The notes under the pieces were generated by a model, which saw only the letters and a program-made list of their open reading frames with translations, had not been told where the DNA came from and ran no database searches. A program made the position numbers and the translations under genes. A stretch of DNA of 64,000 nt. Origin: CATOSD01 sp034422735 (lineage in GTDB: Bacteria > Chloroflexota > Dehalococcoidia > Lucifugimonadales > CATOSD01). The first letter of the stretch is position 1, and every line of letters begins with the position of its first letter. Below, in pieces: positions 49,381 to 57,326 of this stretch. The stretch covers positions 1 through 64,000 of the forward strand of contig DAOUJL010000052.1 of assembly GCA_034422735.1 (NCBI GenBank). Reading direction: 5' to 3'.

Positions 49381-50514
49381 CTAGAGCTCCAGCAGCCTTG
49401 CCATGCGCGCCTTGTGGTACTGCGCGTCGCCCAGGTAGTGCTGGAGCGTGCGGGCGCGCTTGGTGTACTGCGTGAGGCCGTACTCGAGGTCGGTGCCGAT
49501 GCCGCCGTGGACGTGGTGGGATGCGTCGCACGCGCGGGGGAAGCCGACGCTGACGATGGACTTGGCCATGGAAACGCTAACGGGCGCGCTGGCCATGCCC
49601 TCGTCGAGCTGCCACAGCGCCTCGAAGGCGGACCACTTGGCGGAGTCGGCGTCGTTGAGGGCGTCGATGACGTGGTCCTGCACGCGCTGGAAGGTGCCGA
49701 TGGGCACGCCGAACGCGATGCGCGTCTGGCTGTACTCGCGCGCCATGTCGTACACGCGCTGGGTGCCGCCCGCCATGAACACCGAGATGAGCGCGGTGCC
49801 CCTGTCGCGGGCCGCCTCGACCGCCGGCCACGCGCCGCCGATCTCGCCCAGCGCGTTGGAGGCGGGCACCTCGACGTTGTCGAAGATCACCTCGCACACC
49901 TTGGGGCCTATCCAGCCGGTCTGAACGCGCACGGACACGCCGGGGGAGTTGCTGTCCACCACGAACAAGCTGATGCCGTCCTCGCCGGTTCCCTCGGAGG
50001 TGCGCGCCACGACTATCAACTGGTCGCACACGTTGGCGTCGGGGATGAACAGCTTTGCGCCGTTGAGCACGTAGGCGCCGTCCCGCTTGGTGGCGGGGAG
50101 CTGCACCACGCCGGGACCCCAGCCGTAGTCCGGCTCGGTGTAGGCGAACGCGAATATCTGCTGGCCGGACGCGATGGCGGGCAGCATGGACTCCTTCTGC
50201 GCGCTGCTGCCGGCCTCCTGGATGGCGTGCGCGGCGAGCACCGCGGAGGAGTGGTGCGGGCTGGGGCAGGCGTAGTAGCCCATCATCTCGTAGACCACGC
50301 CCATGTCCGTGTAGGAGTTGCCGGAGCCGCCGTACTCCTCGGGGATGAGCATACCGGCGTAACCCAGCTCGGCTATCTGCTGCCAGATGTCGCTGGCGAA
50401 GCCCGACTCGCTGTCGTCGATCTCGAGCACCCTGGACTTGGGCATCTCGGCTTCCAGGAACTCGCGGGTGGAGTTCTGGAGCAGGTTCTGGATTTCGGTA
50501 AGGGTCAGGTCCAT
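49381..50514 (-). CDS. Acyl-CoA dehydrogenase
   Basis: A 377-residue FAD enzyme that oxidises acyl-CoA at the alpha-beta bond and passes electrons to ETF. N-terminal helices contain ELGYAGMLIPEEYGGSGNSY; the middle beta domain has FAYTEPDYGWG and KLFIPDANVCDQLIVVART; the C-terminal four-helix part has RIAFGVPIGTFQRVQDHV and HVHGGIGTDLEYGL. The usual catalytic glutamate position is not obvious by eye. It works with enoyl-CoA hydratases such as those at 20470 and 22567. Confidence 0.93.
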   Translation of the reverse strand: MDLTLTEIQNLLQNSTREFLEAEMPKSRVLEIDDSESGFASDIWQQIAELGYAGMLIPEEYGGSGNSYTDMGVVYEMMGYYACPSPHHSSAVLAAHAIQEAGSSAQKESMLPAIASGQQIFAFAYTEPDYGWGPGVVQLPATKRDGAYVLNGAKLFIPDANVCDQLIVVARTSEGTGEDGISLFVVDSNSPGVSVRVQTGWIGPKVCEVIFDNVEVPASNALGEIGGAWPAVEAARDRGTALISVFMAGGTQRVYDMAREYSQTRIAFGVPIGTFQRVQDHVIDALNDADSAKWSAFEALWQLDEGMASAPVSVSMAKSIVSVGFPRACDASHHVHGGIGTDLEYGLTQYTKRARTLQHYLGDAQYHKARMARLLEL

Positions 50515-50649
50515 CGATAGCCTCCTGGGTTCATGCCGGACACTCCGGCGCGCGTCCTTGGCGTGTTTCAGGGCGCCGGGCGTAAGCAGCCAGCGCCGCA
50601 GTGATTATATCCCGTATGGGCGCGCGCGCGCCACCGGCATTGTATGGCG

Positions 50650-50705
50650 TCAGCCCCATCCTAACCTTCCCCCTGCGAGGGGGAAGGGACTTATCGGATA
50701 GGCTC
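50650..50705 (+). repeat. R1 repeat with extended tail
   Basis: TCAGCCCCATCCTAACC, the CCTTCCCCCTGCGAGGGGGAAGG palindrome and the tail GGACTTATCGGATAGG, ending next to the stop of the reductase-like gene. Confidence 0.93.
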
Positions 50706-51689
50706 TTAGTCCGCGGCGGCGATGCTGTACCCGGCGGCGTGCGTCGCGCAGCGGTTGCCGTGGCGGCTCACGTAGTCGTAGGCGGCGGTGGCGGCGAGCG
50801 CGCCGGATGCGGCGGCGGTGATGGTCTGCTTCAGGTCGCCCGCCGCGTCGGTCAGGTCGCCCGCCGCGAACACGCCCTCCACGTTCGTTGCGCCGTGCTT
50901 GTCCACCCGCACCTCGTCCTGGTCGTTCAGCTCCACGCCGAGTTGCCGCGCGAGCGCTACGCGGGGGTCGGCGCCTATCTCGATGAAGATGCCGTGCATG
51001 GCAAGCTCGCTCGATCCGGCGTGGGGCCGGTCCAGCACCACGCCGTCCAGGCCGTCATCGCCCAGCAGGCCGACCACGTTGGTGTTGAAGAGCGTGGTGA
51101 CGTTCTCGGCCGCCTCGAGTTGCCGCAGGTTGACCGGCTCGGGCCGGGTGAAGCTGTCGCGCCGGTAGATGACGTACACCTGCCGCGCGTACTTGGAGAG
51201 CAACGCGGCGCCCTTCACGGCGGAGTCGCCGCCGCCCACGACGCCCACCACGTTGTCGCGGTGCAGCGGCGCGTCGCACGTGGAGCAGTAGGACACGCCG
51301 CGCCCGGTCCACTCGGCCTCGTGCTCCAGGCCCAGCGTGCGGCGCTCGCGGCCCACCGCCAGGATCACGGACGCGCCCAGGTAGACGTTGCCCTCGTCGG
51401 TGGTCAGCTCGAAGCAGTCGGAGCGGCGGACAATGCTGGCGGCGTCCTCGTCCACGATGGGCACCTCGTACTTCTGGGCGTGCTCGCGGAACTTCAGCAT
51501 CAGTTCCAGGCCGTCGATTTCGGGGTAGCCGGGGTAGTTCTCGATAAGCCCGCCGGTCGCGGTCTCGCCGCCGAACACCGCTCCGAACACCACGGGGCGC
51601 ACCTGGTAGCGCGCCGCGTACATGGCGGCAGCGTAGCCCGCCGCGCCCTGGCCGGCGATCAGCACGTCGTAGATCGTCTCGTTTGCCAT
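50706..51689 (-). CDS. Thioredoxin reductase-like flavoprotein
   Basis: A 327-residue FAD/NAD(P)H oxidoreductase of the thioredoxin reductase family. The FAD site is YDVLIAGQGAAGYAAAMYAAR, the redox pair is in YCSTCDAPLHR (CxxC), the NAD(P)H site is VVGVVGGGDSAVKGA, and the end has VFAAGDLTDAAGDLKQTITAAASG. It could reduce the thioredoxin encoded at 5508-5834 or the selenium-containing glutaredoxin. ATG 51689 is preceded by TTGGGAGGACCAG. It follows the threonine dehydratase gene on the same strand, separated by a reverse R1 repeat. Confidence 0.92.
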   Translation of the reverse strand: MANETIYDVLIAGQGAAGYAAAMYAARYQVRPVVFGAVFGGETATGGLIENYPGYPEIDGLELMLKFREHAQKYEVPIVDEDAASIVRRSDCFELTTDEGNVYLGASVILAVGRERRTLGLEHEAEWTGRGVSYCSTCDAPLHRDNVVGVVGGGDSAVKGAALLSKYARQVYVIYRRDSFTRPEPVNLRQLEAAENVTTLFNTNVVGLLGDDGLDGVVLDRPHAGSSELAMHGIFIEIGADPRVALARQLGVELNDQDEVRVDKHGATNVEGVFAAGDLTDAAGDLKQTITAAASGALAATAAYDYVSRHGNRCATHAAGYSIAAAD

Positions 51690-51704
51690 CTGGTCCTCCC
51701 AATT

Positions 51705-51746
51705 GTCCCTTCCCCCTTGACGGGGGAAGGCTAGGATGGGGGTGAC
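51705..51746 (-). repeat. R1 palindromic repeat, reverse copy
   Basis: Minus-strand copy between two genes transcribed in the same direction (threonine dehydratase and reductase-like gene), close to the stop of the first. Confidence 0.93.
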
Positions 51747-51748
51747 GT

Positions 51749-52708
51749 TTACGCCCCGTGCCCGAATCTCCGCAGCAGCTCGCCGATGCGCACGCGGTCT
51801 ACGTTGCCGCCGCTGAGCACGCAGATCACCGTCCCGCCCGCGGGCACGGCCACCTTGCCGGTGAGCAGCGCGGCGAGCGTGGACGCCGCGGCGGGTTCGG
51901 CCACCACCTTGGCGCGCTCGATTATCTGGAACATCGCCTCCACTATCTCGGCGTCGCTCACCACCGCGACGTCGTCCACGAACCGCCGCACGTGGTCGAG
52001 CGTGACCTCGCCCGCGAACGGCGCGGCTAGCCCGTCCGCGATGGTGTCCACGTCCAGGAAGGCCGGACTGCCCTGGCGCAGGCTGAGTGTCATCGTCTGC
52101 GCGCCCTCCGGCTCCACGCCCACGACCCTGGCGTTGGGCAGCGACTGCTTGACCGCCGCCGCGACGCCGGAGACCAGCCCGCCGCCGCCGATGCCGCACA
52201 GCACCAGGTCCACGTCCGGGCAATCCTCCACCAGCTCCATGCCCAGCGTGCCCGCCCCGGCGACGATGGCGGGGTCGTCGAACGGGTGCACCATCGTCAG
52301 GCCCTGCTCCTCCTGTATGGCCGCCATCCGCGCCAGGATGTCGCCAGGCTCGATCACCACCTCCGCGCCGTAGCCGCGCGTGAGGTCCACCTTGACCTGC
52401 ACGGCGGTCGCGGGCATGACGACGGTGGACGCCGCGCCTGACATCGACGCCGACCACGCCAGCGCCTGGCCGTGGTTGCCGGACGAGACGGTGATGACGC
52501 CCCTGGCCTTCTCCTCCGGGCTGAGCTTCGACATCTTGTTGAGCACGCCGCGCACCTTGTACGCGCCGGTCTTCTGGAACATCTCCAGCTTGAACAGCAC
52601 CCGCGCCCCGAACAGCTCGCTGAAGTAGTCGTTCTGCACCAGGGGCGTCGTGGCGATCCTGCCGTCTATCGCGCGGCGCGCCGCCGCTATGTCGTCGAGT
52701 CCTGTCAT
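51749..52708 (-). CDS. Threonine/serine dehydratase
   Basis: A 319-residue fold-II PLP enzyme. The PLP lysine is in FQKTGAYKVRG (usual SFKxRG), followed by VSSGNHGQALAWSA, the glycine loop CGIGGGGLVSGVAAA and the end IVEAMFQIIERAKVVAEPAAA. It deaminates threonine or serine to 2-oxoacid and ammonia and releases a reactive enamine. It lacks the C-terminal regulatory domain of biosynthetic IlvA, so it is the catabolic or racemase-like type. It is divergent from ridA, whose product removes that enamine. Confidence 0.93.
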   Translation of the reverse strand: MTGLDDIAAARRAIDGRIATTPLVQNDYFSELFGARVLFKLEMFQKTGAYKVRGVLNKMSKLSPEEKARGVITVSSGNHGQALAWSASMSGAASTVVMPATAVQVKVDLTRGYGAEVVIEPGDILARMAAIQEEQGLTMVHPFDDPAIVAGAGTLGMELVEDCPDVDLVLCGIGGGGLVSGVAAAVKQSLPNARVVGVEPEGAQTMTLSLRQGSPAFLDVDTIADGLAAPFAGEVTLDHVRRFVDDVAVVSDAEIVEAMFQIIERAKVVAEPAAASTLAALLTGKVAVPAGGTVICVLSGGNVDRVRIGELLRRFGHGA

Positions 52709-52777
52709 GTGTCTGCGCTCCGGTTGTGTGGTATTCTCGTTTCGATGATACACAATTTGGCGAACGGGAGGGAGACG

Positions 52778-53182
52778 ATGACCGAAGTGAAGAGGGATAT
52801 TCTGAATCCGCACCCGCCGATAGGCGCGTATTCGCACGCGGTGCGCGTGAGCGGCGGCGAGCTGCTGTTCATCGCGGGCCAGGTGTCCGTGGAGGACGGC
52901 GTCACGGTCGGCGAGGGCGACGTGGCCGCGCAGACGCGGCAGGTGTTCGCGAACCTGCGCAAGGTGCTGGACGGCGCGGGAGCCACGTTCGCGGACGTGG
53001 TGGAGTTCACGACGTACCTTGTGGGCAGCGAGTCGTTCGAGCCATTCGCCCAGGCGCGAACCGAGATCTTCCCGGAGCTGTTCCCGGACGGGGTCTATCC
53101 GGCCAACACGCTGCTCATCATCAGCGGCCTGGCCAGGCCGGAGCTGCTGGTCGAAATCAAGGCCGTCGCCGTGGTGGGGTAG
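52778..53182 (+). CDS. ridA: RidA family enamine/imine deaminase
   Basis: A 134-residue YjgF/RidA protein: IGAYSHAVRVSGGELLFIAGQVSVEDG, then QTRQVFANLRKVLDGAGATFADVVEFTTYLVG and PANTLLIISGLARPELLVEIKAVAV, containing the conserved Arg of the active site in GLARPELLVEI. It forms a trimer and hydrolyses 2-aminoacrylate-type enamines. GGGAGGGAGACG precedes ATG 52778. It is divergent from the threonine dehydratase gene, which makes its substrate, across a 69-base intergenic region. Confidence 0.94.
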   Translation: MTEVKRDILNPHPPIGAYSHAVRVSGGELLFIAGQVSVEDGVTVGEGDVAAQTRQVFANLRKVLDGAGATFADVVEFTTYLVGSESFEPFAQARTEIFPELFPDGVYPANTLLIISGLARPELLVEIKAVAVVG

Positions 53183-53234
53183 GGGCCGAGGGCGCCCACG
53201 GTCCAAGCTGGAGCAGCGGGCCGACCAGCAATCC

Positions 53235-53603
53235 CTACGCCTTCGCCTGGATGAGAACGCGCCCGCCGTCCTCGACGTCTATGTTCAGGTTGTGCCTGTG
53301 CAGCAACGACATCCCAATGAGAGGCGTCGTATCGGACAAGTAGGCAACGACCTCTCTTGGCTGGCCATCCCATAACACTGTCACGCCGTAGACCTCAAGA
53401 GTCGTTTCGCTGCCGTCGGCCAGGATCACGCCATTGACGCCTCTGTAGCGCAATCCCAACTCCGCGACCGTCTCCGGTGGCAGGGTGAGGAAGCGGGTGA
53501 AACCCGTGTCCACCACAACGTCCATGTCCCGCGCCTGCCCCGCCGGACCTCGCAATGGAAGGGAAACAACCGCCTCATACGCCGCGTTCACAGTCCCCTC
53601 CAT
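53235..53603 (-). CDS. Retropepsin-like aspartic protease (clan AA), cassette copy 2
   Basis: A 122-residue protein with the catalytic DTG in VVVDTGFTRFLTLPPETVAELGL and a second half ending MSLLHRHNLNIDVEDGGRV. It matches the copy at 29845-30216 along its whole length. The ATG at 53603 overlaps the TGA of its partner by one base (TGATG). It has no signal peptide. Like copy 1 it probably forms a dimer. Substrate unknown. Confidence 0.87.
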   Translation of the reverse strand: MEGTVNAAYEAVVSLPLRGPAGQARDMDVVVDTGFTRFLTLPPETVAELGLRYRGVNGVILADGSETTLEVYGVTVLWDGQPREVVAYLSDTTPLIGMSLLHRHNLNIDVEDGGRVLIQAKA

Positions 53604-53893
53604 CACTCGGCCCTCCGCAGAGACCCACCCCCGATGCTGGCGACCGCCCTGTACCCCACGCGAAGCAGCCAGACGTCGATGGCGTCCGGGCACTGCGCCA
53701 TCAGACTGTCCGATGCCGCAAGCTCGCTTTCGGCGACCGCCCAGTGCCCGCTGTCCACGTCGATGGCAACGTACTCCCCGTCATGGCCGGATTCCACCTG
53801 CACTTTGACATCCCGCCGGTAGATCTCATCGCCGAGACGAGCCGTCTCTTCCTTGGGCCTGCGCTGGCGCGCTGCGCTCTCTGCGTTCACCAT
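53603..53893 (-). CDS. 96-residue partner of the aspartic protease, cassette copy 2
   Basis: Same length as copy 1 and with the same blocks: RRPKEETARLGDEIYRRDV, GEYVAIDVDSGHWAVA, CPDAIDVWLLRVGYRAV and GGGSLRRAE. Its ATG is preceded by AAAAGGAGCGCGA and a TTGTCC-N18-TAGAAT promoter (53929-53958). It is always first in the pair. Function unknown. Confidence 0.78.
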   Translation of the reverse strand: MVNAESAARQRRPKEETARLGDEIYRRDVKVQVESGHDGEYVAIDVDSGHWAVAESELAASDSLMAQCPDAIDVWLLRVGYRAVASIGGGSLRRAE

Positions 53894-53928
53894 TCGCGCT
53901 CCTTTTCAAGACGTTCTTCCACAGGCCC

Positions 53929-53958
53929 ATTCTACGACGACCGCCAGTTTCAGGACAA
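53929..53958 (-). promoter_or_regulatory. Promoter of the aspartic protease cassette, copy 2
   Basis: TTGTCC (53958-53953) and TAGAAT (53934-53929) with 18 bases between, in the same place as in copy 1 (30540-30569). Confidence 0.55.
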
Positions 53959-53961
53959 TGG

Positions 53962-54121
53962 CGAAGGCCCCGCACGCGGGGCCTCGAACAGGAAGAACAT
54001 TGCGAGCAGCCGTGGGTAGGTTTGTAACCTGCCCATACAGGGTTGTGATGGGGGAAGGGCGCCCACAAGGGCCGCCCACACAGGGTTGTCGGGGGGCGAG
54101 GGCGCCCACAAGGGCCACCCC
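53962..54121. repeat. Hairpin and tandem repeats downstream of the Fn3 protein gene
   Basis: A perfect hairpin AGGCCCCG-CACG-CGGGGCCT starts near 53965 and may end the Fn3-gene transcript. A TAGGTTTGTAACCTGCCC palindrome follows near 54017, then two imperfect tandem units of about 43 bases (CAGGGTTGT ... GGGCGCCCACAAGGGCC) at about 54039-54121. Part of the unit (GAGGGCGCCCAC) recurs after ridA near 53190. Confidence 0.7.
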
Positions 54122-54123
54122 CC

Positions 54124-57100
54124 CTACGGGCAGCCCCCGTCCGGGTCGTACTGGATCACCACGCCTATCTGGTCGATGCCGCCCCGGCCGTCGCTCACCT
54201 CGAGGTCGATTATGATGTAGTCGTCCTCGGGCGCCAAGCCCCTGGGGATGGTTCGCGACAGATAGATCACGCCCCAATAGGTGTCGCCGACCTGGACCGT
54301 ATCCACCCTGAAGTAGGTGTCCGCTATCTCGTCGAAGCCGCCCCTGCGGAAGAACTCCAGCGAGTCGCCGTCGTAGTCATAGGCGGTGACCCGCGCCACC
54401 TCCGTGTTTCGGCGCACGCCGCCATTGACGCAGTAGTCCGCCCACGCCGTGGCCCGGTCGAACTCCGGCGGCGTGTTCGGCCCCAACGGCTGCGTCTGGC
54501 CAATCCCCGGCGACTGCTGTCCCAGCGTCGCCGTGGGCGTGGCGAGCACCGGGCCGGAAGACACCCCGGGCACCAGGTCTCCGTAGTACTCCGACTGCGT
54601 GACCGCCCGCACCCGGAAGATGTACTCCGTGCCGTTCTCCAGCTCCGTGACCGTGTAGCCCAGGTGGGAGGATCCCACGACCCGGGGCGCGATGTCCCGC
54701 CAGGTCTGGTCGTCGGAGCGCCAGAGTTGATGCCAGACGTCCCGCCGGCCGGCGGACGAGCCGGCGCGCCACTCCAGGTCGACGTAGCCGTCCCCAGCGT
54801 CGGCGGTCAGGCCGGTTACGGAATCCGGCGGCTGCACCGGGTCGGCCGCCGGCGCTCTTTCGATTTCCTCCCTGGCGGTGCGCTCGGACCACGGGCCGTG
54901 GACGCCCTGGTCGCTCACCGCGCGCACCCGGTACTCGGAGTTCTGAGCTTGCAGGTCCAGGTACAGGGGGGCCTTGCCCTGCAAGTCCACCACCCGGACC
55001 TGGACGCCCAGCACCTGGCCGTCCCGCTCCACCTCGTAGTAGGCCACCGGCCAGCGGTTCACTGTCTCGACCGGCTCCCAGCGCAGCAGGGCCGTCGAGC
55101 CAAGCCGGGCAACCCGCAGGGACCCGGGCACTTCGGGGTCGCGCTCCCCCCGGCCTGTGCCGGCGGCGACGCTCACGTCCTTGCTGTTGGATTCGTCGAG
55201 GTCAACCATCTTGTAGGTGTAGGTCTTCCCCCTGGCGGTCACCGACTTGGTGTTGGTGATGGTCGCGGTGATAGAGCCGGGCCTGCCTTCGACCAGCAGC
55301 GTCAGCGTCGGCCCGTCGCTGCGGCCGGTGATGTACCGCTCGTCCCGGCTCTCCAGGTCGCCGATTTTCCAGATGCCCTCGCAGAGGCCGTATCCGTCGC
55401 AGGGGCCCGGGGCGTAGCGGCCGCCGTCGCTACTGACTACCGCCTTTGCCCCACGGGGTACGCCGGTCAGCGCCACCTCGACCTGCTCGGCGGTCCCGTC
55501 CTGGTTGTTCTCGGCGCGCAGCGTGTAGGCCCGCTGACCCTTGGGAAGCGTGCCGTGCAGGCCCGCGTCATGCACCTGCAGGTCTCCGTATTCGCCCACG
55601 ACAAAGGTCAAGACGCCGGCATTCGATACCTCTACATCGTCGGATTTGCGGGTGTACTCAATCCCCAGGTTGACTTTGTACAGGCCAGTTTCGCTGAATA
55701 CGACGAGAGGAAAATACTGAGACGGCCAAGCATCATCTATGCTGTCAACCAACTTGCCAGATTTGTCGGGATTCAACGCTTCATAAAGCTCCACGGCGTT
55801 GTTTTCGGTGTAGCGGTCAACTATGGCTATCGCCCCCGCCCGCTGCTTTGGAGTGACGTCGCTGATTGTGAACCTGCGGCTCTTGGCGTCAGCCTTAAGT
55901 GGCACTAAACGGTAGAGCCGCATACCTGGGAATTCGTCATCATCTGTGCGTCCACTTAAGACATGTCCGGTTGCCCAGGGATAGGTTGTGCCACCAATCA
56001 TGAAGGGGGTGGCAAGGGGCGTCGGGTCTACCAGGAAGGCCACATCCTCCGGCCGGTAATAGTCTGGCTCTGTGGCAGAATGGTGTACGACATAAAATGG
56101 TGATGTTTCATCCGTTTCGCCCTCTCGGCAGAGGTTGGATACGGCGCATTCGGCATATCTTAACCCGACTTGGCGGAGGGGGTCGGAGATGGTGGTGGCG
56201 GCGGGGGATTGGATATCCGCCCCAAGGCACGCGGTATGCAGCCCGCCCAGTCTGGGGTGTGGAGTGGGACGGCCGCCCACGATCTGGGCGGTCAGGCACC
56301 GGCGATTCAACGGCGGCGCGGCGCCGGCGTCGGTGGACAACCGCACCAGAACATTCAGCTCGCCGGTTACCCTCTCCCCGGAGCCGAGGCGCCAGAGGCC
56401 GGTGGTCGCGGAAGTCCGGGAGAAGGTGGTGCCCGTCGTCGCGTGCTGGCCCGAGGCGAAGGCAAGTCCGTCCGAAAGGGAGACCTTCACCACCACGTCC
56501 GCGTCTACATTGACGGTTTTATCGTCCCGTGTCGTATCTGGTACGGCATTCACCCTGAAAGCATAGTTTTCACCTTGTGCGGGCGACCTATTGACCACGT
56601 CCACTGAGATTGCCGTGTTGGAACGAACATGGTAATTCAATGACGGAGCAAAATTAACCCAGAACTCCGCCTGGTTGTTGTCGAGGTGCGTCGAGCTTTC
56701 CGCGGGCACCGAATCGATGATTTCGGCGCGAACCTTGACAATTTCTATTGTCTGGAGGACACCTGCAATCCATCCGATGGGTATGTCATCAATCACCCTA
56801 CTAAACGCATAGCCATAAGCCAAACTGCGACCAACAGGTTGTACATCTCCTAGTTGAGCAACAGATACTTCGGGAATTGTCAATATGCCGCTGGAGGCGT
56901 CGTATACAACCTTCGGGCCAAATCTGCTCTCTGTTGTCAAATATGCCAGCGCGGCTGGCGGCTCGGTTGTCAGTCTGACCTTCACGTTCCGCATTGGAAT
57001 GGTGGAGTGATTATAAACATACATTGTAATTTCACTAATACTGTCGGCAGAAATTTCAATCGACAGGTCTCGAACGACTGGCACAGGCGGCAGCCCATCC

Positions 57101-57201
57101 TGTGCGTCAACCGCGCCGCCGTCGTCCAGCAGCAGCGCCGCTGGCGCTATCACCAGCAGCGGCACAAGGCGGAGGAGCCAACGCAGGCAGAGGACAGGCA
57201 T
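54124..57201 (-). CDS. Large secreted protein with fibronectin type III domains
   Basis: About 1025 residues. A signal peptide (LLRLVPLLVIAPAALLL) is followed by two long beta-rich halves with DUF11-like segments (MYVYNHSTIPMRNVKVRLTT; YTLRAENNQDGTAEQVEVAL). Two fibronectin type III domains are at about 700-790 (LRVARLGSTALLRWEPVE) and 800-900 (GLTADAGDGYVDLEWRAG). The C-terminus is cadherin-like (DYDGDSLEFFRR, IDLEVSDGRGGIDQ). No LPXTG or membrane anchor is seen at the end, so it is probably released or bound by its Fn3 domains. ATG 57201 is chosen; a TTG at 57213 is possible. It follows a related surface gene. Confidence 0.82.
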   Translation of the reverse strand: MPVLCLRWLLRLVPLLVIAPAALLLDDGGAVDAQDGLPPVPVVRDLSIEISADSISEITMYVYNHSTIPMRNVKVRLTTEPPAALAYLTTESRFGPKVVYDASSGILTIPEVSVAQLGDVQPVGRSLAYGYAFSRVIDDIPIGWIAGVLQTIEIVKVRAEIIDSVPAESSTHLDNNQAEFWVNFAPSLNYHVRSNTAISVDVVNRSPAQGENYAFRVNAVPDTTRDDKTVNVDADVVVKVSLSDGLAFASGQHATTGTTFSRTSATTGLWRLGSGERVTGELNVLVRLSTDAGAAPPLNRRCLTAQIVGGRPTPHPRLGGLHTACLGADIQSPAATTISDPLRQVGLRYAECAVSNLCREGETDETSPFYVVHHSATEPDYYRPEDVAFLVDPTPLATPFMIGGTTYPWATGHVLSGRTDDDEFPGMRLYRLVPLKADAKSRRFTISDVTPKQRAGAIAIVDRYTENNAVELYEALNPDKSGKLVDSIDDAWPSQYFPLVVFSETGLYKVNLGIEYTRKSDDVEVSNAGVLTFVVGEYGDLQVHDAGLHGTLPKGQRAYTLRAENNQDGTAEQVEVALTGVPRGAKAVVSSDGGRYAPGPCDGYGLCEGIWKIGDLESRDERYITGRSDGPTLTLLVEGRPGSITATITNTKSVTARGKTYTYKMVDLDESNSKDVSVAAGTGRGERDPEVPGSLRVARLGSTALLRWEPVETVNRWPVAYYEVERDGQVLGVQVRVVDLQGKAPLYLDLQAQNSEYRVRAVSDQGVHGPWSERTAREEIERAPAADPVQPPDSVTGLTADAGDGYVDLEWRAGSSAGRRDVWHQLWRSDDQTWRDIAPRVVGSSHLGYTVTELENGTEYIFRVRAVTQSEYYGDLVPGVSSGPVLATPTATLGQQSPGIGQTQPLGPNTPPEFDRATAWADYCVNGGVRRNTEVARVTAYDYDGDSLEFFRRGGFDEIADTYFRVDTVQVGDTYWGVIYLSRTIPRGLAPEDDYIIIDLEVSDGRGGIDQIGVVIQYDPDGGCP

Positions 57202-57257
57202 GTGGTCACCCAATCGGAGGCTAAGGTCCGGGAAGTCAGGGGCTGGGGCCGGGTGGC

Positions 57258-57314
57258 GGACCCGGCGCCGCCGGGGAAAGCGGCGCCGGGTCCCTCTGAC
57301 CTGTGTTGGTCAGA
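57258..57314. promoter_or_regulatory. Strong hairpins between two surface protein genes
   Basis: A perfect 14-bp stem (GGACCCGGCGCCGC at 57258-57271 and its complement at 57280-57293, 8-base loop) is followed by a 6-bp hairpin CTGACC-TGTGTT-GGTCAG at 57297-57314. There is no U-tract. They lie between two genes on the minus strand and could be a partial terminator or an mRNA-stabilising structure. Confidence 0.65.
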
Positions 57315-57326
57315 GACCGGGTTGGA

